A DNA stretch of 64,000 nucleotides from Haloquadratum walsbyi J07HQW1 (lineage in GTDB: Archaea > Halobacteriota > Halobacteria > Halobacteriales > Haloferacaceae): assembly GCA_000415965.1 (NCBI GenBank), contig KE356560.1, positions 2,446,720-2,510,719 of the forward strand. Reading direction: 5' to 3'. Under the pieces are notes generated by a model that made no database searches, was not told where the DNA came from, and was given only the letters and a program-made list of their open reading frames with translations. Shown here one piece after another: positions 10,236 through 19,719 of this stretch. The stretch's first letter is position 1; every line of letters begins with the position of its first letter. Made by a program: the position numbers and the translations under genes.

Positions 10236-10561
10236 AATATATTAATTTGCGAGAAACCTCTTAACTCCTCCAGGTCAATTCCTCAGGAAACAAAACGCTC
10301 AAGCGGTGAGTGAGTATGAACAGAGACTCAACGTTATGTGCTGTTCATCTCTTTATGATGATTGAGTTGTACGCATGATTGAGATGTGTAATTCACTCTC
10401 ATCGATATCAATAATCTCAGTCTTAGTTGAGTGAGTGCTGTAGTGCTGTCTGTCTCCTCGCAGACAGGATCTGTGGAGATTTGCCACTATCATGAACCAG
10501 CGATATTTATGACTTACTGACAATAAGAAGAGATTAATTTATCCGTTGTTGAAAATACCGT
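10236..10561. other. 326-bp gene-free stretch with a small hairpin
   Basis: Divergent promoter region. A perfect 7-bp hairpin with an 8-nt loop lies at 10446-10467 (CTGTCTG and CAGACAG arms). An ATTAATTTATCC stretch near 10532-10543 sits about 20-30 nt before the next ATG and is a likely TATA box for the exonuclease gene. Confidence 0.45.
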
Positions 10562-11347
10562 ATGCGAATTGAGAATAGTTTTATTCCTGTCTCGGGCGTT
10601 GGCGAATCGCGTGAGCGCTCACTATGGGAGGCAGATATCATTTCTTGGGAACGATTCGATCCGACAGATGCCCCTGTCGGTCCAAAGACAACAGCAGCAA
10701 TTGAATCTTTTCTGTCAGAAGCACTCCCACGGCTTGATGACGGCGATACACGGTATTTTAACGAGCAATTTCCCGATGGTGAGATTTGGCGACTGTATGA
10801 AAATACTCGTGATGATACATTATTCTTTGATATAGAAACCACAGGACTCGACGCAGGATATAATGACGTCACGACGGTCTCATTCCATCAACAAGGTGAG
10901 ACAACAACACTTGTTCGTGGTGATGACCTGACATGTGAGCGAGTCCGTGAACAGTTCCGCACCGCGTCACTCATCGCCTCATTTAATGGTAAACAATTCG
11001 ACGTCCCATTTTTGGAGCAGTGTTTTGATCTATCGATTGAGACACCGCATCTTGATTTGATGTATCCGTGTCGACGAATCAATCTGACTGGCGGATTAAA
11101 ATCGATCGAGACTGAGATTGGAATTGATCGCGACCGACCTGATCTTTCAGGAAGAGATGCGGTCCGGTTGTGGAATCAATATCAACGGAATGATGACACT
11201 GAGGCGCTTGATACGCTCATCTCGTATAATCGCGATGATACGGTAAATCTCCGTAATCTCGCTGATGTCGTGGCGCGAACATTACACGAACAATCGTTGG
11301 GGGCAGCAACAGGAACACCGTGCGGAATTGCGGATCCACGCCAGTAG
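10562..11347 (+). CDS. RNase H-like 3'-5' exonuclease family protein (YprB type)
   Basis: The protein has 261 residues. The catalytic domain carries the DEDD exonuclease motifs: 'LFFDIETTGLD' with Asp90 and Glu92, 'ASFNGKQFDVPFL' for motif II, and 'SYNRDDTVNL' for motif III with the last Asp. This matches the RNase_H_2/YprB group, whose members are predicted nucleases acting on DNA or RNA ends. The first 80 residues are a family-specific extension. A TATA-like stretch just upstream supports the chosen start. The following glycosyltransferase gene begins 52 bp later with its own likely TATA, so the two may be separate units. Confidence 0.85.
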   Translation: MRIENSFIPVSGVGESRERSLWEADIISWERFDPTDAPVGPKTTAAIESFLSEALPRLDDGDTRYFNEQFPDGEIWRLYENTRDDTLFFDIETTGLDAGYNDVTTVSFHQQGETTTLVRGDDLTCERVREQFRTASLIASFNGKQFDVPFLEQCFDLSIETPHLDLMYPCRRINLTGGLKSIETEIGIDRDRPDLSGRDAVRLWNQYQRNDDTEALDTLISYNRDDTVNLRNLADVVARTLHEQSLGAATGTPCGIADPRQ

Positions 11348-11399
11348 AGATTTTTTGGTCGACCTAAAAATAAAAATACCTCGGTTAGAAACGGATGGT

Positions 11400-12101
11400 A
11401 TGGATGAGATGTCATATACATTCGATGATCTCACGGTCGTGATGGGAACATATAATGAATCAGATGCGATCAAATCGGTGTTGGCGGATATCAAACGTGT
11501 GACTGATGGACACGTTGATATTATCTGTGTTGATAGCTCAAGTGATCGAACCCCTGAGATTGCCCGTGAACATGGAGCGACAGTAATTGAACAACCACCG
11601 CGTGGATATGGCTACGCTGTTGAGACCGCATTATCCACAGCAGAGACACCTGTTATTGTGACGACTGATTGTGATGATACATATCCAATGGATGCACTTC
11701 CAACGTTTCTTGAACTCATCAATGATGGATATGATGTCGTATCTGGTGACCGACTGTACTATGGCGCAACAGCAATGCCATTATTGAATCGTATCGGGAA
11801 TGCGGCATTTGCGCTCATTGCCTCAGTACTTGTTGGCGAACGTGTTCATGATACGACAACAGGGATGCGCGCATATCGCCGGCGTGTGATTGAGGACATT
11901 GAGTGGACTGAGAACACCGGATTATCTGCAGAATTGTTACTGAGACCTCTTTGTCGTGGATATCGGGTTCGAGAGGAGCCAATCACATATGATGAGCGAT
12001 TGGGCGAGACAACGCTTGACCCAGTTGATGGGGGACTTGCGATTGCCAAGTCGATTCTTGCTGTGGGAGTTGAGGAGCGACTTGGTATTACACTTACCTA
12101 A
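11400..12101 (+). CDS. GT2-family glycosyltransferase
   Basis: The protein has 233 residues from this start. 'TVVMGTYNESDAIKSVL' is the GT-A nucleotide-sugar binding opening and 'VTTDCDDTYPMDALP' carries the DxD metal site. The small size and lack of obvious C-terminal membrane helices resemble soluble dolichol-phosphate-mannose-synthase-like enzymes. Such enzymes supply lipid-linked sugars for protein glycosylation or lipid modification. An upstream frame opens at 11265 but overlaps the previous gene. The A-rich box at 11366-11380 lies about 20-30 nt before 11400, which favours a leaderless start here. The 3' end overlaps the next convergent gene by 8 bp. Acceptor and sugar are unknown. Confidence 0.85.
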   Translation: MDEMSYTFDDLTVVMGTYNESDAIKSVLADIKRVTDGHVDIICVDSSSDRTPEIAREHGATVIEQPPRGYGYAVETALSTAETPVIVTTDCDDTYPMDALPTFLELINDGYDVVSGDRLYYGATAMPLLNRIGNAAFALIASVLVGERVHDTTTGMRAYRRRVIEDIEWTENTGLSAELLLRPLCRGYRVREEPITYDERLGETTLDPVDGGLAIAKSILAVGVEERLGITLT

Positions 12102-12291
12102 GAATATCAGCGACCCGACGAGGCTCATCGCCGAGTGCTGGATCCTGCTCGATTATTTTAAGTACCTCATGATCAGTGACGTCTGGATATGGCTTCTCGA
12201 TTGCTTCTTCAATAAGCTTCTTTTCAAGTCGGAATTCAGTTCCGTCATAGATTACATCGACGCCATCATCGTCAAATGAGAGAACGGTCAT
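12094..12291 (-). CDS. Small conserved haloarchaeal protein (DUF5800-like)
   Basis: The protein has 65 residues starting at 'MTVLSFDDDGVDV'. A start five codons earlier (12306) is possible, but a TATA-like A-rich stretch at 12311-12322 fits a leaderless start at 12291. Acidic and soluble, it contains 'FRLEKKLIEEAI' and 'DVTDHEVLKIIE', which I recall from a haloarchaeal domain of unknown function. It is convergent with the glycosyltransferase and overlaps its stop by 8 bp. No function is known. Confidence 0.75.
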   Translation of the reverse strand: MTVLSFDDDGVDVIYDGTEFRLEKKLIEEAIEKPYPDVTDHEVLKIIEQDPALGDEPRRVADILR

Positions 12292-12390
12292 AGTCGCCTT
12301 ATTCAATCGGCGAATAAAAACGCGTTACTCTGCGACTATGAGACGTGCGTTAGTGCCTGTCTGACGGGTGTCGTACGGGTCGTTTTAGGG

Positions 12391-13293
12391 ATGCGTCTCG
12401 TGATGAAAAGTGTGTCATTCGGGAATGATCCGTTCGACTCGTTAACGATTCCTGACGGCACGACCGTCGAGGAATATGATCTTGTTACCGAGGGGAATGT
12501 AATGATTGGCGGGCAAAGTACCGTCGAATTCGGCGTTCGAGCACGAAATATTCTCGCTGGCGAGCGTGTTCAATTCGGTGGGAGTATCGAAGCAGAGCGA
12601 GATTGCCGACTTGATGTCTGGTGTGAGGTCGCTGAGAATGTTCTTGTCGGAAAGGATGCGTATCTTGGTGAGCGGGTACATATCGGAGGGCAGCTACTGG
12701 TTGCTGGTGATCTTGATATTGGCGATGATGTGACGGTCGAAGAGGGATTCGAAGCAAATGGCTGGATTGTGATTCGTAACCCAATGTCCTCACTGGTATT
12801 TTACTTTATTATCCTCTCACATCTACTGCAGATCAACGAAAGCGACGCAGCGAGTGAATTCGCTCAAGAGATTGCTGCTGAAGCAGAGGGCAACGCCGAT
12901 GACGATGACGATGACGATGATGATGTAATGATGATTGTTATTCCGCGCGGAGCAACAGTATCAGACGATATCTGGCAGGTGTCCACGCCAGCATCGATTG
13001 GTAATGGCTGTCGTCTCCATGGGAACGTTCGGGCAGCATCAATTACTGTTGGTCGTGACACTAATCTGTTTGGCAGTCTGCGTGCCCGCGGGGATATCGA
13101 GATTGATGAGCGAACGCGAATCCATGGTGATGTTACGACGCGAGATGGTGCCGTATCAATCAACGCTGGGGCTCGAGTTCGCGGTGACGTTGTGTGTGGT
13201 GATCTTCAATTACACGATGATGCGGAGGTATATGGGACGATTCGCGCGAGCGGGAGAGTGAATATCGTCCATGCACCGACTATCGATGAGTAA
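12391..13293 (+). CDS. Bactofilin-like polymer-forming beta-helix protein
   Basis: The protein has 300 residues (Met5 at 12403 is an alternative start). Residues about 30-130 and 205-295 show short repeated beta-helix turns ('VRARNILAGERVQFGGSI', 'TRIHGDVTTRDGAVSI'), as in bactofilins and left-handed helix acyltransferases. Between them lies a break: a hydrophobic stretch 'SSLVFYFIILSHLL' and then an acidic linker with a run of nine Asp. It could be a membrane-touching or hinge segment. No catalytic His of hexapeptide acyltransferases is evident. A scaffold or cell-surface role is inferred from the fold alone. Confidence 0.65.
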   Translation: MRLVMKSVSFGNDPFDSLTIPDGTTVEEYDLVTEGNVMIGGQSTVEFGVRARNILAGERVQFGGSIEAERDCRLDVWCEVAENVLVGKDAYLGERVHIGGQLLVAGDLDIGDDVTVEEGFEANGWIVIRNPMSSLVFYFIILSHLLQINESDAASEFAQEIAAEAEGNADDDDDDDDDVMMIVIPRGATVSDDIWQVSTPASIGNGCRLHGNVRAASITVGRDTNLFGSLRARGDIEIDERTRIHGDVTTRDGAVSINAGARVRGDVVCGDLQLHDDAEVYGTIRASGRVNIVHAPTIDE

Positions 13294-13347
13294 TCACCCA
13301 CGCGCCGGACGGAAACGTACTTGCCGACGTCTCGCCTTCCTGTCAGT

Positions 13348-14520
13348 ATGCTCTCTATTGCGCTTGCCGGAAAGCCGAATGCCGGTAAGTCGACGTTCTA
13401 CCAAGCAGCAACAATGGCTGATGTTGATGTTGGGAATTACCCATTTACCACGATTGATCCAAATCAGGGAGTAACACATGCGCGAACTCAATGCCCCTGT
13501 CTTGAGAGACAAACTCGCTGTGGGAACTGTACAGATGGGATCAGATACGTTCCAGTTGAGTTACTTGATGTCGCCGGGCTCGTTCCCGGTGCACACGAGG
13601 GGCGAGGGCTCGGGAATCAGTTTCTTGATGCGCTGACTGACGCTGACGCTATTCTCGCCGTCGTTGATGCAGCGGGGGCAACAAACGCTGAAGGCGACCC
13701 TGTTGAAGTTGGCACATATGACCCGGTCGCGGAGGCTGATTTTGTCGAGGAAGAATTAGAGCAATGGCTCGCTGGAATTATTGATCGAAACTGGGAAACG
13801 GTCGTCCGTCAGTCCCGAGCGCCAGAGTTCAATATCGATGAGGCAGTAACAGAGTTGTTAACGGGATTTGGAGCAAGTGAGCATGATATCGCGGCTGCGC
13901 TTCGGTCAATGTCATATCCTGATGATCCACAGCAGTGGAGCGCGGATGATCAGATGGCGCTCGCAGTCGATATCCGCGAACGAACAAAACCAATTGTGCT
14001 GGTGGCGAATAAGGCTGATATTGCGCCTGTCGAAAATATCGATCGATTGCAAAATATCTCGAAGCCGGTCGTCCCAGCAACAGCAGATGGAGAGCGCGCG
14101 CTTCGACGGGCTGCGGATGCCAATTTAATTCAGTATAATCCAGGAGATACAGCAATCAGTATTACTGGTGATATCTCCTCGACACAGCAAGAAGGTCTTG
14201 AGACAATTCAGGGCGTAATGGAGGATACCGACGGAACAGGCGTGCAAGCAGCAATTAATACAGCTGTCTATGATCTGCTTGAGATGATCACCGTCTATCC
14301 AGTGGAGAATGAGACGCGATGGACTGACGGAAGTGATGATATGCTTCCAGATGCGGTCTTACTCCGGAAGGGGTCAACACCACTTGACCTTGCATATGCA
14401 GTCCACTCTGATATCGGCGATGGATATCTATACGCCGTTGATGCACGCGCGGAACGGCGAATTGGTGAAGATCATGAACTCTCCGAGGGAGATGTCGTTA
14501 AGATCGTAAGTACAGCATGA
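13348..14520 (+). CDS. YchF/Obg-family P-loop NTPase
   Basis: The protein has 390 residues from the ATG at 13348; the reading frame also opens at a TTG nine codons earlier, which I do not favour. G1 is 'ALAGKPNAGKSTFYQ', G3 'LLDVAGLVPGAHEGRGLG' and G4 'LVANKADIA'. A cysteine-rich insert 'CPCLERQTRCGNC' after the G2 region is typical of archaeal members. The C-terminal TGS domain ends with 'AYAVHSDIGDGYLYAVDAR'. YchF relatives bind ribosomes and hydrolyse ATP or GTP; here the NKxD motif suggests GTP use. The gene follows the bactofilin-like gene by 54 bp and may be co-transcribed. Confidence 0.9.
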   Translation: MLSIALAGKPNAGKSTFYQAATMADVDVGNYPFTTIDPNQGVTHARTQCPCLERQTRCGNCTDGIRYVPVELLDVAGLVPGAHEGRGLGNQFLDALTDADAILAVVDAAGATNAEGDPVEVGTYDPVAEADFVEEELEQWLAGIIDRNWETVVRQSRAPEFNIDEAVTELLTGFGASEHDIAAALRSMSYPDDPQQWSADDQMALAVDIRERTKPIVLVANKADIAPVENIDRLQNISKPVVPATADGERALRRAADANLIQYNPGDTAISITGDISSTQQEGLETIQGVMEDTDGTGVQAAINTAVYDLLEMITVYPVENETRWTDGSDDMLPDAVLLRKGSTPLDLAYAVHSDIGDGYLYAVDARAERRIGEDHELSEGDVVKIVSTA

Positions 14521-14573
14521 TGAAACAATACAATTCACAGAATGACGACATCGAATATCGATTAATGTAATCC

Positions 14574-15716
14574 TCAGCTCACTGCATCATATGCTTGTTG
14601 CATAATATCGAGTGCCTCACGGAGTGATTCTTCATCAGTTGCATATGATAATCGGGCATACCCACTGCCGTTCGCACCAAATGCATCACCAGGGACGATA
14701 ATCACGCCACGGTCAAGACATTCCATCACAAACCCATCAGGGACTTTCGGCATACAGTAAAACGCACCACGTGGTGTCGGAACCTCAAGACCAATATCGG
14801 TAAGCCCATCGACAATGAGATCACGTCGGCGCTCAAATGACTCTGTCATCTCCGTAATAACATCCTGTGGACCAGTGAGCGCAGCCTCTGCAGCAAATTG
14901 TGATGGAGCTGCCGCACATGCCTGTGTATACTGATGGACACGAAGCATGCGCTCAACCCGGGATGTCGATCCGAGAACCCATCCAAGCCGCCATCCGGTC
15001 ATTGAGTATAATTTTGACGCGGAATTTACCACAACCACATTGTCACGGTCAGCAAACGCGAGTGGTGAGTGGAATTCCTCATCAAAGACTGTGTACTCAT
15101 ATACTTCATCTGAGAGACAGAATACGTCGTACTCATCAGCAATCCGGGCAAATTCACGGATATCCGTTTTGGATGATACCGCGCCAGTCGGATTTCCTGG
15201 ACTATTGACGACGAATGCAGCAGTATCAGCAGTTATACGCTCCTCAACAGCCGCAGGATCGAGTGTTAGATCATCACGAAGCGGAACTGGAACAGGTGTT
15301 CCCCCAGCTAACCGAGTGAGCGCATCATATGAGACAAATCCCGGATCAGGGACCAGAACCTCATCGCCAGGATCGATATGTGCTTCCATGACAATATGAA
15401 GTGCTTCAGACCCACCTGCAGTCGCGATAATCTCATCAGGTTCGACCGTAACGCCCTGATCGCGTTGATGTTTCGCTGCGATTGCCTCACGAAGTGACAT
15501 CATTCCTTTATTTTCTGTGTATGCGTCCGCTTCGCCTGCCTGAATTGCCTCAACCGCTGCATCACGAGCATGTGCTGGCGCTGGGAAATCAGGTTGTCCT
15601 AATCCAAGATTGATTGCGTCCTCACCTGCGGCCTCGAACACCTCTCGGATTCCACTGATTGACACTGACTCGACACGGTCAGAAAACGAATGCATATTCA
15701 CATTCGAGATTGCCAC
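14574..15716 (-). CDS. Class I/II PLP-dependent aminotransferase (aspartate aminotransferase-like)
   Basis: The 380-residue protein is a normal full length. The PLP-anchoring lysine is Lys235 in 'NSASKLYSMTGWRLG'. 'NSPGNPTG' (about 171-178) is the hallmark loop binding the cofactor and substrate carboxylate. 'CLSDEVYEY' contributes the Asp that pairs with the pyridine nitrogen, and 'YARLSYATDEESL' carries the C-terminal carboxylate-binding Arg. It most resembles the archaeal aspartate/aromatic aminotransferase group. Exact amino-acid preference cannot be read from sequence. Convergent with the YchF gene. Confidence 0.9.
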   Translation of the reverse strand: MAISNVNMHSFSDRVESVSISGIREVFEAAGEDAINLGLGQPDFPAPAHARDAAVEAIQAGEADAYTENKGMMSLREAIAAKHQRDQGVTVEPDEIIATAGGSEALHIVMEAHIDPGDEVLVPDPGFVSYDALTRLAGGTPVPVPLRDDLTLDPAAVEERITADTAAFVVNSPGNPTGAVSSKTDIREFARIADEYDVFCLSDEVYEYTVFDEEFHSPLAFADRDNVVVVNSASKLYSMTGWRLGWVLGSTSRVERMLRVHQYTQACAAAPSQFAAEAALTGPQDVITEMTESFERRRDLIVDGLTDIGLEVPTPRGAFYCMPKVPDGFVMECLDRGVIIVPGDAFGANGSGYARLSYATDEESLREALDIMQQAYDAVS

Positions 15717-16021
15717 GAGGTTATCTCTTGTCTCTTTGCATCACTTTACCTCTGTTATCATGCCGGTATTGATGCTGATGCACCTGCTGAGAGCGAGTGT
15801 GCGGATGAGAGCGATCCTGAGTGTGTCTGTGTACTTATCGGCGGCACAGAAATAAGAGAATATTACCGATATAACTGACACAGACGAATCTACATATTCT
15901 TCTATAATCGAATAATTAGACGGTCAAAATGGAATATTGGGTCATCATGTTACGTCCGGTATATATGCGACCTTCGCCGGCTACCCGGGGCAAAAGCATG
16001 GTGACCAACTAAGTAATTCAG
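15717..16021. other. 305-bp intergenic stretch upstream of ABC importer
   Basis: Divergent promoter region. AT-rich around 15890-15930. A GC-rich segment with CCGG and CCCGGGG at 15975-16000 could fold into a small stem just before the lipoprotein gene. I compared it with TPP, cobalamin and molybdenum-cofactor riboswitch cores and found no match. Confidence 0.4.
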
Positions 16022-17107
16022 ATGAATAATACACAGGATAGTGACCAGACATACATATCTCGACGCCGGGTCCTGCAGACAAGCGGGGCGGTTACAACAG
16101 CCAGCATAGGCGCATTCGCAGGCTGTTCCGGCACCCGCGGCGGAACAACAGGTGCGAGCAACAGTGGCATCGAAGAGATTCGTGTTGCATATATGCCAAT
16201 TTATCCCGATATGCAATATTTTGTGATGAAAGAGGAGGGATATTTTGATGCAATTGATGCTGAGGTGACTGCTGAGGTTTTCTCTGACGGTCCAAGCATT
16301 GTCCAAGCATCAGCAACAGGAGATTTCGATGTTATGATGTTTGGAATCGTTCCAGCGATGATTATCATGGACAAGGGTATTCCATCGAAAATCACAGCGG
16401 CGAACATTCAGAACGCGATGGAGATTCTCGCGCGTGATTCGTTTGCGTCAATGTGGGAGAATGCCGCATCAGGCGCAGAGGCATTCGCACAATTTGAAGC
16501 AGAGCGCGGTCGGAAATTTACGTTTGGGACGTTCCCACCAGGGTCGGTCCCTGATATTCTACTTCGATACTGGCTGACTGAGATTGTAGGAGTTGAACCT
16601 GGATCCGACGTATCAATCACGCCGCTCGGCGGGGCTGGACCAGTTCGACAGGCGCTGCTCGCGAGCGAAATTGATGGAACCTCAATCATGGAACCGGTCC
16701 CAACAGTCGCCTCAATGAATGATGCCCCGTATCAATCGATTGCATGGGCTGGAGACTTTATGCCGGGACAACCGGCTGCGGTCACACTTATGCACGATAG
16801 ACTTCGCTCTGATAACCGTGAGGTCGCACGAACGTTCATTAAACAACATCAGCGTGCGACAACATTCGCAAACGAAAATCCTGACACAGCAGCCGCACAC
16901 GCGAGTGCAGTCATCGGTGAGAGCGTACTCCCAGTTGAGACAGCCCAGCGTGCAATCGATGCGCGAGCGTCTGATTTCATTACAGACCCACACAAGATTG
17001 CCGATGGTGCAGAAATCTTCTCTGAATATGCTGCTCAGGCAGGGAAGATTGACTCAGTGTTATCAAATGACAAACTGTTCGATTTCGGCGTGTATGACTC
17101 ACTATGA
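16022..17107 (+). CDS. NitT/TauT-type ABC transporter substrate-binding lipoprotein
   Basis: The protein has 361 residues. The Tat signal 'SRRRVLQTSGAV' is followed by a lipobox ending 'AFAGC', so it is an exported protein tethered by lipid outside the membrane. The mature domain starts 'IRVAYMPIYPDMQYFVMKEEGYFD', the standard opening of NMT1/SsuA-like binders for nitrate, sulfonates, taurine or thiamine precursors. 'ASATGDFDVMMFG' and 'TPLGGAGPVRQALLASEIDG' are in expected places. The last four bases overlap the permease start (ATGA). Ligand is unknown; a thiamine-precursor role is possible because thi genes occur 36 kb away, but that is weak. Confidence 0.88.
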   Translation: MNNTQDSDQTYISRRRVLQTSGAVTTASIGAFAGCSGTRGGTTGASNSGIEEIRVAYMPIYPDMQYFVMKEEGYFDAIDAEVTAEVFSDGPSIVQASATGDFDVMMFGIVPAMIIMDKGIPSKITAANIQNAMEILARDSFASMWENAASGAEAFAQFEAERGRKFTFGTFPPGSVPDILLRYWLTEIVGVEPGSDVSITPLGGAGPVRQALLASEIDGTSIMEPVPTVASMNDAPYQSIAWAGDFMPGQPAAVTLMHDRLRSDNREVARTFIKQHQRATTFANENPDTAAAHASAVIGESVLPVETAQRAIDARASDFITDPHKIADGAEIFSEYAAQAGKIDSVLSNDKLFDFGVYDSL

Positions 17108-18009
17108 GCGTTGAAACCCCAACTGATTCAGAAACAGCAGTCCCAACGGGAGACCGCAATCAAGATCGAGATGAGGAGACGGGGTCAGTTGAAACAACGC
17201 AAGGATTATTTAGCGATGTTGACCCAGCGAGTATCGGGTATGGGGTAATTGGAAGTGCAATATTTATTACAATCTGGCAGGTCGCTGCTGCCGCTGTCGG
17301 TCGGACATATCTTCTTCCATCACCGATTGAGGTAACAACAGCGTTCATTGTTGAACTAACCGCATCAGCCACGTTTACGCTTCCAATCGCAGGCGTGACA
17401 TTGCCGATGACTCGACTCACTGCAAATCTCGCACAGAGTCTGTTACATTATCTTCCAGGACTTGTTGTTGGGAGCACACTTGGCGTGAGTCTTGGGCTGG
17501 CAATGGGGTGGAGTGGGCGACTTGATGACGCATTGACGCCGATTACGCGGTTTCTTCGACCGATTCCACCGCTTGCGTGGATCGTGTTTGCGATTGTCTG
17601 GATTGGTATCGGTCACGGCGGTGCTGCGTTCATCGTTGGTATTGGTGCATTCTGGATTAACTTCTATAATGCATACGCCGGCGTTGAAGATGTTTCAACA
17701 CATCTCAAAGAAGTAGCCGCGAGTCTTGGCGTCGATGATGATCTGACAATGATCCGGAAAGTAATCATCCCAGCAGCAATGCCGTCGATTACGACTGGTC
17801 TCCGGACGAGTATCGGACAGTGTTGGATGATTGTCGTTGCCGCCGAACTATTCGGCGCTCCGGGAGTTGGATTCCAGATTATCAATGCAGCACAAAACCT
17901 CGCAACAGACGTGAGCGTTGCCTACATGGCTGTGATCAGTCTTGTGTTTCTTGTGAGCGATGGCATCTTTCGACGAGTTGAGCGGAGGCTTCTCGAATGG
18001 CGGGTATAA
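17104..18009 (+). CDS. NitT/TauT-type ABC transporter permease
   Basis: The protein has 301 residues. About six hydrophobic segments follow a 40-residue hydrophilic N-terminus. The EAA cytoplasmic loop is clear: '[35 protein letters not shown]', where the ATPase docks. It belongs with SsuC/TauC/NrtB permeases. It overlaps the binding-protein gene by 4 bp and the ATPase gene by 13 bp, so the three subunits are almost certainly one operon with coupled translation. Confidence 0.9.
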   Translation: MSVETPTDSETAVPTGDRNQDRDEETGSVETTQGLFSDVDPASIGYGVIGSAIFITIWQVAAAAVGRTYLLPSPIEVTTAFIVELTASATFTLPIAGVTLPMTRLTANLAQSLLHYLPGLVVGSTLGVSLGLAMGWSGRLDDALTPITRFLRPIPPLAWIVFAIVWIGIGHGGAAFIVGIGAFWINFYNAYAGVEDVSTHLKEVAASLGVDDDLTMIRKVIIPAAMPSITTGLRTSIGQCWMIVVAAELFGAPGVGFQIINAAQNLATDVSVAYMAVISLVFLVSDGIFRRVERRLLEWRV

Positions 18010-18815
18010 ATCAAAACTCAGACCAGTACCTGGAAACAGACGAGTCTCAACGCAGTCGTGGTGACGACACAACGGCAAAGGTCGTGGTTGATACGGTAAG
18101 CAAAGTATTCACATCCGAGCGACAGACCGTTCGGGCACTTGATGAAGTATCATTCACCGTCTCTGATGGTGAGTTTGTGTGTCTCGTCGGACCGTCTGGT
18201 TGTGGTAAGACAACTCTATTTCGAGTGATTGCTGGTCTTGAAACGCCGACAGACGGTGAGGTGCGACTTGCGGGTAACACTGTCAGAGGTCCTGGAACTG
18301 ACCGTGGGATGGTATTCCAGGAGTACGGATTGTTCCCCTGGCGGACCGTTGAGTCAAACGTCGCATTCGGACTTGAAGAACAAGGTGTCGCTGAGCCAGA
18401 CCGTCGTCGCCGAGTCGATGAGATGCTTGAATTGGTTGGTCTCACAGAGTTCAAGAATGCATATCCAAAGGAACTTTCCGGCGGAATGAAACAGCGTGTC
18501 GGGATTGCGCGAGCACTTGCAGTCGACCCAGAGATTCTTCTTGCAGATGAACCATTCGGAAGTGTTGATGCACAGACGCGGGAGATGTTACACGATGAGT
18601 TATTATCAATTTGGAGGACAACTGAAAAGACAGTACTGTTTGTGACACACGATGTCGAGGAGGCGGTGACACTTGCTGACCGAGTCGTCGTGATGGCGCC
18701 GTCACCCGGGAGAGTTAATGAAATCGTTGATATCGATGTTGATCGTCCAAGACGGCGAACAGACGCAACATTCGGTGAATATGTCGAACAGATTCGAGCG
18801 CTGATTGGCGAGTAA
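17997..18815 (+). CDS. NitT/TauT-type ABC transporter ATPase
   Basis: The protein has 272 residues. Walker A 'GPSGCGKTTLF', Q-loop 'VFQEYGLFPW', signature 'LSGGMKQRVGIARAL', Walker B 'ILLADEPFGSVD' and the switch His in 'FVTHDVEEAV' are all intact. This is the energising subunit of the importer encoded by the two preceding genes. The first 25 residues are hydrophilic and poorly conserved. It starts 13 bp inside the permease gene. Confidence 0.93.
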   Translation: MAGINQNSDQYLETDESQRSRGDDTTAKVVVDTVSKVFTSERQTVRALDEVSFTVSDGEFVCLVGPSGCGKTTLFRVIAGLETPTDGEVRLAGNTVRGPGTDRGMVFQEYGLFPWRTVESNVAFGLEEQGVAEPDRRRRVDEMLELVGLTEFKNAYPKELSGGMKQRVGIARALAVDPEILLADEPFGSVDAQTREMLHDELLSIWRTTEKTVLFVTHDVEEAVTLADRVVVMAPSPGRVNEIVDIDVDRPRRRTDATFGEYVEQIRALIGE

Positions 18816-19278
18816 ACGGCGCTCACTGTGATACCCCTGACATACATCGTGAGTTACCGCAGAGTGAATATTTCTTACTCTGTGTTTGGTTTGATCTGAT
18901 TTGCTCTGCTGAGAGCGGAGGAGGGGCTTTCGTGCTCTCGGGGTTGATCTCTCCTGCTCTAGCGACATCTCTAAATACAAATCCAATTCGATTCAATCTC
19001 GTGATAACTCAGGATAGCTACCAACGTGAGAGCAGTCTCTACAGATGTTACACTAGAGTACACTATCGGCTCAGCACGGTCGTGGGTTCGTATGCAGGGA
19101 ATCTACTGTATGACTCCGATGACGGTCACAGCCGATCTGATGAGTGAACTGTATTGAGGTTACAAACGAGCTCAAAGATACTCCGGCTTGCTAATTTTTA
19201 TCAAGAGTGAGCGCGGAGGGGTATCCACTCCAGACTCCCTCGAAGAAACGATTACTCCGAACCTGAATCTACGATCTC
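18816..19278. other. 463-bp gene-free stretch
   Basis: This lies downstream of the ABC operon. A partly self-complementary segment with GAGAGCGGAGGAGGGG near 18908-18925 may form part of a terminator-like structure. No coding frame or IS end is recognisable. Confidence 0.4.
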
Positions 19279-19455
19279 TCAAGACTCATGAGTGGTCTCA
19301 CGGAGTGTCTTTACATGTGACATTATGACTGAAAGTGTCACATCTGGGTCCGCATATCCCTGTTCATAATCGTCATATGCTGCATCGACATTGTTGAGAA
19401 ACGTTGCAACGGCTGTTGCCAATTCGGTATCATCTGAGTCGGTATCCGCTGTCAT
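19279..19455 (-). CDS. Small acidic protein of unknown function
   Basis: The protein has 58 residues from 'MTADTDSDD'; a start 17 codons upstream (19506) is possible but adds an unconvincing sequence. It is very acidic and predicted soluble and helical ('ATAVATFLNNVDAAYDDYEQGY'). The composition is typical of real haloarchaeal proteins, which supports coding. I do not recognise a family. It stands alone next to the IS remnant region. Confidence 0.5.
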   Translation of the reverse strand: MTADTDSDDTELATAVATFLNNVDAAYDDYEQGYADPDVTLSVIMSHVKTLRETTHES

Positions 19456-19719
19456 ATATATGCTATCATTAGAGTCGAAAACAGATAACGTCAAGCCAAC
19501 GCTCACTATTCTTGCTATCGCAACGAAAATCGATATTTCTCAATATCACTTACCACCCGACACGCGGTGCTCCGCTGAATTGATAGACATATTTATCTTA
19601 TTTTGTATATGATGCTCCGACTCAATCAGGCGACAGTAAGACGAACCCGGCAACGTACCCAGTCAACTGCCTCGGGGTCACATCAGGATCAAAGCCCCGA
19701 GATATCCGCTTTGAGTTTT

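Noticed and set aside
10446-10467. Perfect 7-bp hairpin as terminator or small RNA
   Set aside because: It is isolated, not followed by a T-run, and lies in a divergent promoter region, so no function can be assigned.
15890-16021. Possible riboswitch before the ABC importer
   Set aside because: The GC-rich stem region lacks the conserved cores of TPP, cobalamin and molybdenum-cofactor riboswitches, and such elements are rare in haloarchaea.
18047-18847. 266-codon open frame opposite the ABC ATPase
   Set aside because: Its Ser/Arg-rich sequence mirrors the codon pattern of the real gene on the plus strand, which has every ABC motif.
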